Shown here one piece after another: positions 26,039 to 34,161 of a DNA stretch of 64,000 nucleotides. Positions within the stretch are counted from its first letter, which is position 1. The number at the start of each line of letters is the position of its first letter. The position numbers and the translations under genes were made by a program. The stretch is from contig JAXLTD010000001.1 in the NCBI GenBank assembly GCA_046330225.1, positions 372,001 to 436,000 on the forward strand. Direction: 5' to 3'. The notes beneath the pieces are model-generated. The model ran no database searches and had not been told where the DNA came from. It worked only from the letters and a program-made list of their open reading frames with translations. Source of the stretch: CANJIV01 sp046330225. Lineage in GTDB: Bacteria; Actinomycetota; Thermoleophilia; Solirubrobacterales; Solirubrobacteraceae.

Positions 26039-27142
26039 ATGTCAGTAGCGGAACTGCAGGAACTCGATGAGGTCAAGGCCCTTCTCGTCAAGGGCCACAC
26101 CGACGGTGTGCTGACGCACGCCGAGGTCGATCGCACGTTCTCTGAGCTGGACGTGGACGAGACCGAGGTCGAGGAGCTCAAGGCGTACTTCGAGAAGTCG
26201 GAAATCGAGCTGGTCGACGAGGTCGATCCGGCGATTCAGGCTGCCCAGGTCGAGCGCGCACCGGACAAGCGCGGCGGCCGGCGCAAGGCCAAGACGCCGC
26301 TGGACCTCAAGCCGGACATGACGACCGACTCGCTTCAGCTGTTTCTGAAGGACATCGGCAAGGTGCGGCTGCTCACCGCACAGGAAGAGGTCGATCTCGC
26401 CAAGCGCATCGAGCGCGGCGATCTCGACGCCAAGCAGAAGATGGTCGAGTCGAACCTGCGGCTGGTCGTCTCCATCGCCAAGAACTATCGGAACCAGGGG
26501 CTGCCCTTCCTCGATCTCATCCAGGAGGGCACGCTGGGTCTCGTCCGGGCGGCTGAGAAGTTCGACTACCGCAAGGGATTCAAGTTCTCGACCTACGCGA
26601 CCTGGTGGATCCGCCAGGCGATCGCGCGGGCCCTCGCCGACAAGGCGCGGACGATCCGCATCCCGGTCCACGTCGTGGAGAAGCTCAACAAGATCGGGCG
26701 GGCCGAGCGCAAGCTCGTCACCGAGCTCGGTCGCGAGCCCACCGCCGAGGAGATCGCCGAGGTCACCGGAATCGAGCCCGAGGAAGTGGAGTCGATCAAG
26801 CGCTCGGCGCAGGCCCCGGTCTCGCTGGAGAAGCCGGTCGGCGACGAAGAGGAGTCGGAGTTCGGACAGTTCATCGCCGATGAGCGGGCCGAATCCCCGT
26901 ACGAGCGGGCCGCGGAGATCCTGACGAAGGAAGCCCTGCGCGAAGCGCTCGAGAACCTCTCCTATCGCGAGCGGCGCGTGCTCGAGCTCCGGTACGGGCT
27001 GGGCGGGGAGCATCCCCGGACGCTGGACGAGGTCGGCAAGACGTTCAACGTCACCCGGGAGCGCATCCGCCAGATCGAGAACCAGTCGCTCAAGAAGCTC
27101 CAGAGCCTCGCCGAGGCCCAGAAGCTCCGCGACGTCGCCTAG
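26039..27142 (+). CDS. sigA: Principal RNA polymerase sigma factor (RpoD/SigA, sigma-70)
   Basis: A 367-residue group 1-type sigma factor. Region 1.1-like helices occupy residues about 1-60, then a basic linker, region 1.2 (SLQLFLKDIGKVRLLTAQEEVDLAKRI, from 97), region 2 with NLRLVVSIAKNY, LDLIQEGTLGL and FSTYATWWIRQAI (to about 203), region 3, and region 4 with the RTLDEVGKTFNVTRERIRQIE helix-turn-helix near 335. The ATG at 26039 is chosen because AAGGAAG (26027-26033) lies five bases ahead; the longer open frame adds only unrelated residues. The presence of region 1.1 and a full region 3 argues for the housekeeping factor, although a close paralogue cannot be excluded. Confidence 0.93.
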   Translation: MSVAELQELDEVKALLVKGHTDGVLTHAEVDRTFSELDVDETEVEELKAYFEKSEIELVDEVDPAIQAAQVERAPDKRGGRRKAKTPLDLKPDMTTDSLQLFLKDIGKVRLLTAQEEVDLAKRIERGDLDAKQKMVESNLRLVVSIAKNYRNQGLPFLDLIQEGTLGLVRAAEKFDYRKGFKFSTYATWWIRQAIARALADKARTIRIPVHVVEKLNKIGRAERKLVTELGREPTAEEIAEVTGIEPEEVESIKRSAQAPVSLEKPVGDEEESEFGQFIADERAESPYERAAEILTKEALREALENLSYRERRVLELRYGLGGEHPRTLDEVGKTFNVTRERIRQIENQSLKKLQSLAEAQKLRDVA

Positions 27143-27166
27143 CGCGGCGGTCGCGACACCACCTCA

Positions 27167-27194
27167 CGACGGGGCGCCTGCGGGCGCCCCGTCG
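27167..27194 (+). terminator. Strong hairpin after the sigma factor gene
   Basis: CGACGGGGCGCC-TGCG-GGCGCCCCGTCG forms a perfect 12-bp stem 24 bp after the stop codon. It is followed by only a weak T-rich stretch. Confidence 0.75.
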
Positions 27195-27282
27195 GCGTTC
27201 TGGCGGCCCCAGCGGGCCCGGCGCGTCCGCCGGCGCGGTGCACGGCTCAAGGCATCGCCGCGGGCCGCCGATCCGCTCAGGG

Positions 27283-28509
<1,227 letters not shown>

Positions 28510-28533
28510 TCGGGGACGGTGCCCTCGGCGGTC

Positions 28534-28571
28534 TTGACCTGCGCCGCGCGGGAGAGCAAAGTGGCAGGTCA
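28534..28571 (+). promoter_or_regulatory. Promoter flanked by an 8-bp inverted repeat
   Basis: TTGACC (28534-28539), 17 bp, CAAAGT (28557-28562) makes a good promoter for the AIM24 gene. TGACCTGC (28535-28542) and GCAGGTCA (28564-28571) are perfect inverted repeats that bracket it and overlap the -35 and start-site regions, a classical arrangement for a repressor. Confidence 0.6.
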
Positions 28572-28604
28572 CGATCGCGTTCCCACGGAAAGGACCTCGC
28601 ACCG

Positions 28605-29324
28605 GTGCAAACCACGCTCGCGCAGTTCAACGAAGTCGAGTCCCCCAACGCCTTCAACCTGCAGAACTCCAAGCTGCTGAAGGTCGAGCTCAACCAGGTC
28701 ACCATCCAGGCGAAGATCGGGTCGATGGTCGCCTACCAGGGTGACGTGAAGTTCGAGCACGCCGGCTCGGGCGGCATGGGCCGGTTCATGAAGAAGGCGC
28801 TCACCGGCGAGGGGCAGTCGCTGATGAACATGAGCGGCTCGGGCGAGGTGTTCCTGGCCGACCAGGCGCAGGACATCCACCTCATCTACCTCGAGAACGA
28901 CGCGATCACCGTCAACGGCCCCAACGTCCTGGCGTTCGACGCGGGGATCGACTGGGACATCAAGCGGGTCCAGGGCGCCAGCTCGATGATGGGCGGCGGC
29001 CTCTACAACACCGAGCTCAAGGGGACGGGCTGGGTGTCGATCCTCTCCGACGGGCCGCCGGTGCTCCTCAACGTCGCGGCGGCGCCGACGTTCGCCGACC
29101 CGCAGGCGGCCATCACGTGGTCGTCGGGCGTCACGACCTCGATCAAGACCGACATCAACGTCAAGAGCCTCATCGGCAAGAGCTCGGGCGAGTCGATTCA
29201 GATGGCCTTCCACGGCGAGGGCTGGGTCCTGGTCCAGCCGTCCGAGGGCCAGATCCACGCCGCGGCCGCCTCCGGCGGCGGTGGCGGGGGTGCGGGCGGC
29301 CTGCTGGGCCAGCTCGCCGGCTGA
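28605..29324 (+). CDS. AIM24-family protein
   Basis: A 239-residue AIM24 (DUF124) protein with the all-beta fold: ELNQVTIQAKIGSMVAYQGDVKFEHAG (shown in part), LTGEGQSLMNMSGSGEVFLA, and GWVLVQP near the end, then a Gly-rich tail GGGGGGAGGLLGQLAG. In mitochondria AIM24 affects inner membrane organisation; bacterial members have no settled function. It lacks a signal peptide and is therefore cytoplasmic or peripherally bound. GTG start with GAAAGGA about ten bases upstream. It has its own promoter. Confidence 0.85.
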   Translation: MQTTLAQFNEVESPNAFNLQNSKLLKVELNQVTIQAKIGSMVAYQGDVKFEHAGSGGMGRFMKKALTGEGQSLMNMSGSGEVFLADQAQDIHLIYLENDAITVNGPNVLAFDAGIDWDIKRVQGASSMMGGGLYNTELKGTGWVSILSDGPPVLLNVAAAPTFADPQAAITWSSGVTTSIKTDINVKSLIGKSSGESIQMAFHGEGWVLVQPSEGQIHAAAASGGGGGGAGGLLGQLAG

Positions 29325-29347
29325 CGCCGCGGCGCGCGATCGTGGGG

Positions 29348-29375
29348 GTGCGGGCCGGAGGCATCCGGCCCGCAC
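29348..29375 (+). terminator. Strong hairpin after the AIM24 gene
   Basis: GTGCGGGCCGGA-GGCA-TCCGGCCCGCAC is a perfect 12-bp stem with a GGCA loop, 23 bp after the stop codon. It is followed by GC-rich sequence with no T-run. Confidence 0.7.
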
Positions 29376-29408
29376 TGCGCTGCCCGCGCAGGCCCGGTCC
29401 GCACGGTG

Positions 29409-29437
29409 CTTCAGTTATTGAAGTCTTGCGCTAGGAT
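29409..29437 (+). promoter_or_regulatory. Operator-like palindrome and leaderless -10 of the HxlR gene
   Basis: CTTCA-GTTAT-TGAAG (29409-29423) is a perfect AT-rich palindrome placed where the -35 should be. TAGGAT (29432-29437) ends six bases before the ATG at 29444. Autoregulation by the HxlR protein is the obvious reading (inference). Confidence 0.6.
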
Positions 29438-29443
29438 GGGCAG

Positions 29444-29803
29444 ATGGCGCGCAACGACTCGTGTCCCGTGTGCCGGACAGCCGACATCGTCTGTGCCAAG
29501 TGGACGATGATCCTCATCCGCGATCTCTCCGAAGGCCGCACCCGTTTCTGTGAGCTCGAGCGGTCGCTGGACGGCATCAGCCCGCGGACGCTCTCGCTGC
29601 GGCTGCGGGCGCTCGAGGACGAGGGCATCGTGGCCCGCCACACGCATCCCGAAGTGCCTCCGCGCGTCGAGTACGTGCTGACCGAGAAGGGCCGCGCACT
29701 GCTGCCGATCATCGATGCGATGCGCGCCTACGGGTCGGATTGGCTGACTGCGGACCCCGCGTCCGCCGCGGCTGCGGACGACCGCGCGGCCGCCGCCGCG
29801 TAG
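29444..29803 (+). CDS. HxlR-family winged-helix transcriptional regulator
   Basis: A 119-residue regulator with the HxlR signature CPVCRTADIVCAKWTMILIRDLSEG followed by RFCELERSLDGISPRTLSLRLRALEDEGIV and the wing VPPRVEYVLTEKGRAL (each quoted in part). Two cysteines (Cys7, Cys10) and a third (Cys17) could sense oxidants or electrophiles as in HypR and QorR-like members. A palindrome overlaps its promoter. The target genes are unknown; the neighbouring 446-residue gene is a candidate. Confidence 0.9.
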   Translation: MARNDSCPVCRTADIVCAKWTMILIRDLSEGRTRFCELERSLDGISPRTLSLRLRALEDEGIVARHTHPEVPPRVEYVLTEKGRALLPIIDAMRAYGSDWLTADPASAAAADDRAAAAA

Positions 29804-29870
29804 GGCCGCGCCGGCTGCAAGCGGGCGTGCGCGGGCAGGAGCGACGCTCCGGGCGGAGAACCGCCAGACC

Positions 29871-31211
29871 GTGCGCAGCCCCGCCCTCCACGACGTCCTT
29901 GCCGCCTTCGCCGCCGCGGCGGCCGAGCGGCTGGCCGCCGATGCCGCCGCCGGCGCCGAGATTCCCTTCGAGCTGGTCGAGCAGCCTGGCGCCCGGACCG
30001 CGCTGGTGTCCTACCGCCCGCTGACCAGCGACTTCATCCGCCAGCGCGTCGCCGTCCTCGGCCGGCTGCCCGAGTACGGGCCTGCCGCGCGCGGCCTGGA
30101 GCGGCAGGCCGGCCTGGAGGGGTACCTGTCGGCCCGCGGCGAGCCGCGGGTGCCCGCCGCCCGCGGCGAGTGCGCGGACGCCGCGCTGCGCAGCTTCCTG
30201 TCGCGCCTCTTCGACGGGACGAGCGAGTTCGTGTTCGACCCGCAGCGGTTCGAGGCGGCCTACGCCGAGCTCGAGGCCATGGTCTACGAGGACCGGGTCG
30301 TCGCCGTCGTGATCGCGGCGATCCACGGAATCGAGCTGGCCTCCGACGAGGTGGAGCTCGGCGACGGCCTCACGCTCGTCCGCGGCGACACGCTCGCCGG
30401 CGCGCCCGCGGAGGCCGTCTGGCCGGGGGGCAGCACGGCCGACGCCCCCGCCACCCTCGCCGTGCTCGAGCGGGAAGGGGAGCCCGGCGACGGCGCCCCG
30501 ATCAGCACGGCCCGCGTGCGCTTTCGCCGGCTCCTGGCGGCGCTGCGGCTCTACGAGCCCGGGCCCGTGGCGCTCGGCCCGGGCGCGTGGGTCCGCTTCG
30601 ACGACGGGCCGTGGCGCCTGGTGGCGCTCGGCGGGGGCGGCCGCCCGGGGTCCGGCACGCTGCGCATCGAGCCCGAGCACGAGGATGAGCTGCGGGCGTT
30701 CTGCAGCCTCGTGAGCCGCCGCGCCCCGTCCGGCGGGGAGCTCGCCTGGGCGCTGGCCCGCTTCGAGATGGGGTGCGAGCGCCTCGCGCCGTTCGAGGCC
30801 ATCACTGACCACCTTCTGGCGCTGCGCGCGCTGCTCGAGCCCGAGGGCCCGTCGAGCGGGCGGCTGGCCCAGCGCCTCGCGGCCCTGTGCGCGGTGCCCG
30901 AGGATCGGGCGGCGCTGGCTGAGCGCGTCGCGCACGCGGTCTCGCTCGAGCGCGCGGTCATGGCGGGCATCGCGCCCGCCGCGCCGGATGCCGATGCGAT
31001 CGTCGCCGAGCTGTCCGGCCATCTGCGGGCGCTCCTGCGCGACGTGATCTGCGGGCATCTCGAGGCGAACCTCGTTGGCGTGGCCGACGGGATCCTCGAG
31101 CGCGACCTCCCGGCGCCCGAGCCTGAGAACCCGGCGGAGGTGACCCCGCCGGCGGGCTTCGTCGCGGTCGCCGTGCCCGACGCGCCGTCGCGCGCCGCCA
31201 CGCTCTTCTAG
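29871..31211 (+). CDS. Conserved protein of unknown function
   Basis: A 446-residue soluble protein without signal peptide or membrane segments. The sequence is acidic, Ala/Leu/Glu-rich and largely helical, with a beta-containing centre (residues about 150-265). It ends with a hydrophobic strand GFVAVAVPDAP. I recognise no motif. Its strong codon bias and length argue that it is real. It follows the HxlR gene by 67 bp and its 3' end overlaps that of the convergent ArsA-like gene by 4 bp. Confidence 0.7.
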   Translation: MRSPALHDVLAAFAAAAAERLAADAAAGAEIPFELVEQPGARTALVSYRPLTSDFIRQRVAVLGRLPEYGPAARGLERQAGLEGYLSARGEPRVPAARGECADAALRSFLSRLFDGTSEFVFDPQRFEAAYAELEAMVYEDRVVAVVIAAIHGIELASDEVELGDGLTLVRGDTLAGAPAEAVWPGGSTADAPATLAVLEREGEPGDGAPISTARVRFRRLLAALRLYEPGPVALGPGAWVRFDDGPWRLVALGGGGRPGSGTLRIEPEHEDELRAFCSLVSRRAPSGGELAWALARFEMGCERLAPFEAITDHLLALRALLEPEGPSSGRLAQRLAALCAVPEDRAALAERVAHAVSLERAVMAGIAPAAPDADAIVAELSGHLRALLRDVICGHLEANLVGVADGILERDLPAPEPENPAEVTPPAGFVAVAVPDAPSRAATLF

Positions 31212-32332
31212 ATCGCGCCTCCGCCGGCCGTCCCCGCGAGGTGGCGGTGGACCGCCACGAGCCCGTCCACGTCGTGGATGTCGTCGTCGAACGCCGGGAT
31301 GTCGATCCGCGGGGGCCCGCCGAGGGCCTCGTCGAGCCGCGCGATGCTCGCCCGGTCGTGGGCGGCGAGCGCGTGCTGGTCAGCCAGGCACGCGGCGACC
31401 TTGGCGGCGAGCGCATCGGGAAGGTCGCGCGCGAGCTCGGCCTCGACGGCGGCGGGGTCCGCGCCCGGCGCCGCGTCGACGTTGACCCGATTGACGATGA
31501 CGCCGCCGAAGGGCATCTTCGCCTCGGCGAGCTTCGTCCAGAAGTAGATCGCCTCCTCGACCGGCTCGGGCTCGGGCGAGGTCACGAGCAGGAACGTCGT
31601 GGCCGGATCGGCGAGGAGCCGGCTGGCGTGGTCGGCCCGCTCCTTGAAGCCGTCGATGAGGCCGCCGAGCGCGCGGAAGAACACCGACAGGTCCTCGAGC
31701 AGATCCACGCCGGTGACGCGCTTGAGGATCGAGAACACCAGGCCGGTGCCCGCCCCGACGATCCGGGTGGCGACGCCGCCGGGCCGCAGGAACACGCGCA
31801 GCGCCCGCCCTTCGAAGAACTGGGTGAGCCGCCCCGGGGCGTCGAGGAAGTCCAGCGCGTTGCGCGAGGGCGGCGTGTCGAGCACCAGGAGGTCGTAGTC
31901 GCCCTCCTGGTCCAGCTCGTAGAGCTTGGCGATCGCCGTGTACTCCTGGGAGCCCGCGACCGCGCCCGAGAGCTCCTGGTAGATCCGGTTGCTGAGGATC
32001 TCCTCGCGGGCGGCCGCGTCGGGGGCGAGCCGCTCGATGAGCTCGTCGAACGTCGCCTTCGGGTCGAGCATCATCGCCCACAGCTCGCCCCGCATCTCGA
32101 TGCCGTGCCCGGCGAAGCGCGCCGGGTCCACGAGGCGAGGCTCGTTCCCGAGCGAGTCGAGGCCAAGCGAGTTGGCCAGGCGCCGCGCCGGGTCGATGGT
32201 CACGACCGCGACCTTGCGCCCGGCGGCCGCCATGCCCATCGCGATGGCCGCCGAGGCTGTCGTCTTGCCGACGCCGCCCGAGCCGGCGCAGATGCACACG
32301 CGGCGGCCCTCGAGAAGCTCCTCGATCGTCAC
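31208..32332 (-). CDS. ArsA/Get3-like ATPase, second subunit
   Basis: A 374-residue SIMIBI-class ATPase with the deviant Walker A GSGGVGKTT (residues 17-25), the TIDPARRLANSLGL switch region, LLVLDTPPSRNALDFLDAP as switch II, and FLLVTSPEPEPVEEAIYF. It is the partner of the preceding gene; the pair matches the arrangement of Rv3679/Rv3680 in mycobacteria, a heteromeric ArsA-like complex linked to envelope and redox tolerance. No arsenite-pump gene is near, so arsenic export is unlikely. Its GTG overlaps the upstream stop by 4 bp. Confidence 0.88.
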   Translation of the reverse strand: MTIEELLEGRRVCICAGSGGVGKTTASAAIAMGMAAAGRKVAVVTIDPARRLANSLGLDSLGNEPRLVDPARFAGHGIEMRGELWAMMLDPKATFDELIERLAPDAAAREEILSNRIYQELSGAVAGSQEYTAIAKLYELDQEGDYDLLVLDTPPSRNALDFLDAPGRLTQFFEGRALRVFLRPGGVATRIVGAGTGLVFSILKRVTGVDLLEDLSVFFRALGGLIDGFKERADHASRLLADPATTFLLVTSPEPEPVEEAIYFWTKLAEAKMPFGGVIVNRVNVDAAPGADPAAVEAELARDLPDALAAKVAACLADQHALAAHDRASIARLDEALGGPPRIDIPAFDDDIHDVDGLVAVHRHLAGTAGGGAI

Positions 32333-33264
32333 AGGGCCGCCTCCAGCCGCTCGGAGAGCGCCCCATAGTCCGCAGGCGCGAGCGGGGCGGCCGCCAGGCG
32401 GGGCAGGGCGACGGGGTCCTGCCCGCACCGGCGGGCCAGGCCCCGGCGGACGGCCCGCTCGGCCTTCGCCCGGTCGTGGGCCCGGAGGGCGACGCCGAGT
32501 GCGGCCTGCGCCGCCGGCGACCCGCCTGCGCCGCGCGCCGCCCGCAGGCGGGTCGCCTCGCGGCTGCTGAACCGGTCCGGATGGGTGCCGTTGAGCACGA
32601 CGAGGCCGAGGCCGAGGCCCGGGTCGTCCGCGAGCTCGGCCTGCAGGAAGAGCAGCTCGTTGACGGGCATCTCCTCGGGGAGCGCGACGGCGACGATCCC
32701 CGTCCGGTCCGGGTCGCCGAGGAACGCCTGGATGCGGCGGCCCTGGCGGGCGATCGGGCCGACCTGGGCGATGTCGGCGAACGTGCGCGGCGTCCGCAGG
32801 AACGCGAGGCCGTGCCCGGTGGCGGGGGCATCGACGATCACGAGGTCGTAGGCGGAGCCGGCGGTCCGGCGGGTCTCGAGCTGGGCAAGGTCCCAGATCT
32901 TCCCGATCGTCAGGAGCTCGCGCATTCCGGGCGCGGCGATCGCGAAGTGCTGGAAGGCGGCGCTGCGGGCGAGCAGGTCGGCGAGCGGCCGCACCGGGAT
33001 CTGCTGCACGAGGTACTCCTCCATCGCCGCCTGGGGGTCGATCGAGACCGCCCACAGCCCTGGCGCGATCTCGGCCTCGTGGTCGGGGGGGACCGGGCCA
33101 TGGCCGAAGGCCGACGACAGCCGCTCCTGGTGAGCCACTTCGGCCACGATCGTCCGGCGCCCGCGGCGGGCGGCGGCGAGCCCGAGCGCGGCGGCCACGG
33201 TGGTGCGGCCGACGCCGCCCTTGCCCATGACGAAGAGCAGCTGCTTGTCGAGCAGGGAGGGCAC
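32329..33264 (-). CDS. ArsA/Get3-like ATPase, first subunit
   Basis: A 311-residue ATPase with N-terminal QLLFVMGKGGVGRTTVAAALG (P-loop GKGGVGRTT, 14-22, with Arg in place of the usual Lys), then VAEVAHQERLSSAFG and LVIVDAPATGHGLAFLRTP as switch II. It is shorter than the second subunit, as in the mycobacterial pair. The Arg in the P-loop may make it a poor ATPase that works only as part of a heterodimer (inference). GTG start at 33264, preceded by TACGCT at 33282-33277. It diverges from the parA-ftsZ operon. Confidence 0.87.
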   Translation of the reverse strand: MPSLLDKQLLFVMGKGGVGRTTVAAALGLAAARRGRRTIVAEVAHQERLSSAFGHGPVPPDHEAEIAPGLWAVSIDPQAAMEEYLVQQIPVRPLADLLARSAAFQHFAIAAPGMRELLTIGKIWDLAQLETRRTAGSAYDLVIVDAPATGHGLAFLRTPRTFADIAQVGPIARQGRRIQAFLGDPDRTGIVAVALPEEMPVNELLFLQAELADDPGLGLGLVVLNGTHPDRFSSREATRLRAARGAGGSPAAQAALGVALRAHDRAKAERAVRRGLARRCGQDPVALPRLAAAPLAPADYGALSERLEAAL

Positions 33265-33340
33265 GGGGCGGGCTGGAGCGTACCCGCGGGCCGCCGTGCG
33301 GCTGCGGATCTGGTGCCGCGGGAAGGAATCGACCCCGCTC

Positions 33341-33361
33341 GTGCGAATACCCACTTCGCAC
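33341..33361. promoter_or_regulatory. Palindromic operator-like site between arsA-like and parA operons
   Basis: GTGCGAA (33341-33347) and TTCGCAC (33355-33361) are perfect 7-bp arms separated by TACCCAC. The site lies in the divergent intergenic region, 36 bp ahead of the parA start and 77 bp from the ArsA-like start, and could control both operons. It does not match the usual parS sequence. Confidence 0.55.
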
Positions 33362-33396
33362 ATGCGCTCACTACCACCCCGCATCGGAGGGGAGCC

Positions 33397-34161
33397 GTGA
33401 CCAAGGCCAAGGTCATCGCGTTCGCCAATCAGAAGGGCGGCGTCGCCAAGACGACCACCACGCTCAACGTCGCCGTCGCGTTCGCCGAAGAAGGCCACCG
33501 CGTGCTGTGCGTCGACATGGACCCGCAGGGCAATCTCACGATGTCGCAGGGCATCGACCCCGACACCGTCGAGTGCTCGATGTACGACGTGCTCGTGCAT
33601 CACACCTCAATCCGCGAGGCGATCCGCAAGCGGGAGATCGACGTGGCCTGCGCCTCGATCGACCTCGCCGGCGCCGAGATCGCCATGTCCACGCAGATCG
33701 GTCGCGAGCGGTCGCTCGAGAAGGCCTTCCGGCCGATCCTCGAGGACTACGACTTCATCTGCATCGACACGCCGCCCAGCCTCGGGCTGCTCACGATCAA
33801 CGCGCTGACGGCCGCCAACAAGGTGATCGTCCCCGTCCAATGCGAGTATCTGAGCATGCGCGGCCTGATCCAGCTGCAGAACACCCTCGCGATGATCCGG
33901 GAGAACCTCAATCCGGACATCGAGATCGAGGGCATCCTGCCGACGCTGGTCGACTCGCGGACGGTCCACGCCAAGGAGGCGATCGAGATCCTCGAGGAGA
34001 ACTTCGGGGACCGCGTCTTCGCGTCGCGCATCCGCAAGACCATCCGCTTCGCGGAAGCCCCGGTCAAGGGGATGTCGGTGCTGAAATACGATCCGGACGG
34101 CACGGCGGCCCAGGCCTACAGGAGCCTGGCCAAGGAGGTTCTCGACCATGGCAGGGAGTAA
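33397..34161 (+). CDS. parA: ParA/Soj-family positioning ATPase
   Basis: A 254-residue ParA. Deviant Walker A KGGVAKTTT (residues 13-21), VDMDPQGNLTM, FICIDTPPSLGLLTINAL, and VPVQCEYLSMRGLIQLQNTL (each as blocks) place it among Soj/ParA proteins that form DNA-bound ATP dimers. The usual parB gene is absent; instead the ORF runs into ftsZ with a 14-bp overlap. GTG start with GGAGGGGAG directly ahead. An orphan ParA of this kind can position other cargo, such as a division ring, a carboxysome or a chemotaxis array, rather than the origin. Confidence 0.93.
   Translation: MTKAKVIAFANQKGGVAKTTTTLNVAVAFAEEGHRVLCVDMDPQGNLTMSQGIDPDTVECSMYDVLVHHTSIREAIRKREIDVACASIDLAGAEIAMSTQIGRERSLEKAFRPILEDYDFICIDTPPSLGLLTINALTAANKVIVPVQCEYLSMRGLIQLQNTLAMIRENLNPDIEIEGILPTLVDSRTVHAKEAIEILEENFGDRVFASRIRKTIRFAEAPVKGMSVLKYDPDGTAAQAYRSLAKEVLDHGRE

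Noticed and set aside
31208..33264. Arsenite efflux locus
   Set aside because: The ATPases are ArsA-like, but no arsB, arsC, arsR or acr3 gene is nearby, and the pair matches the Rv3679/Rv3680 arrangement.
33341..33361. parS centromere site for the ParA
   Set aside because: The palindrome GTGCGAA-N7-TTCGCAC does not resemble the well-conserved TGTTTCACGTGAAACA-type site, and no parB is beside it. Treated as an operator-like site.
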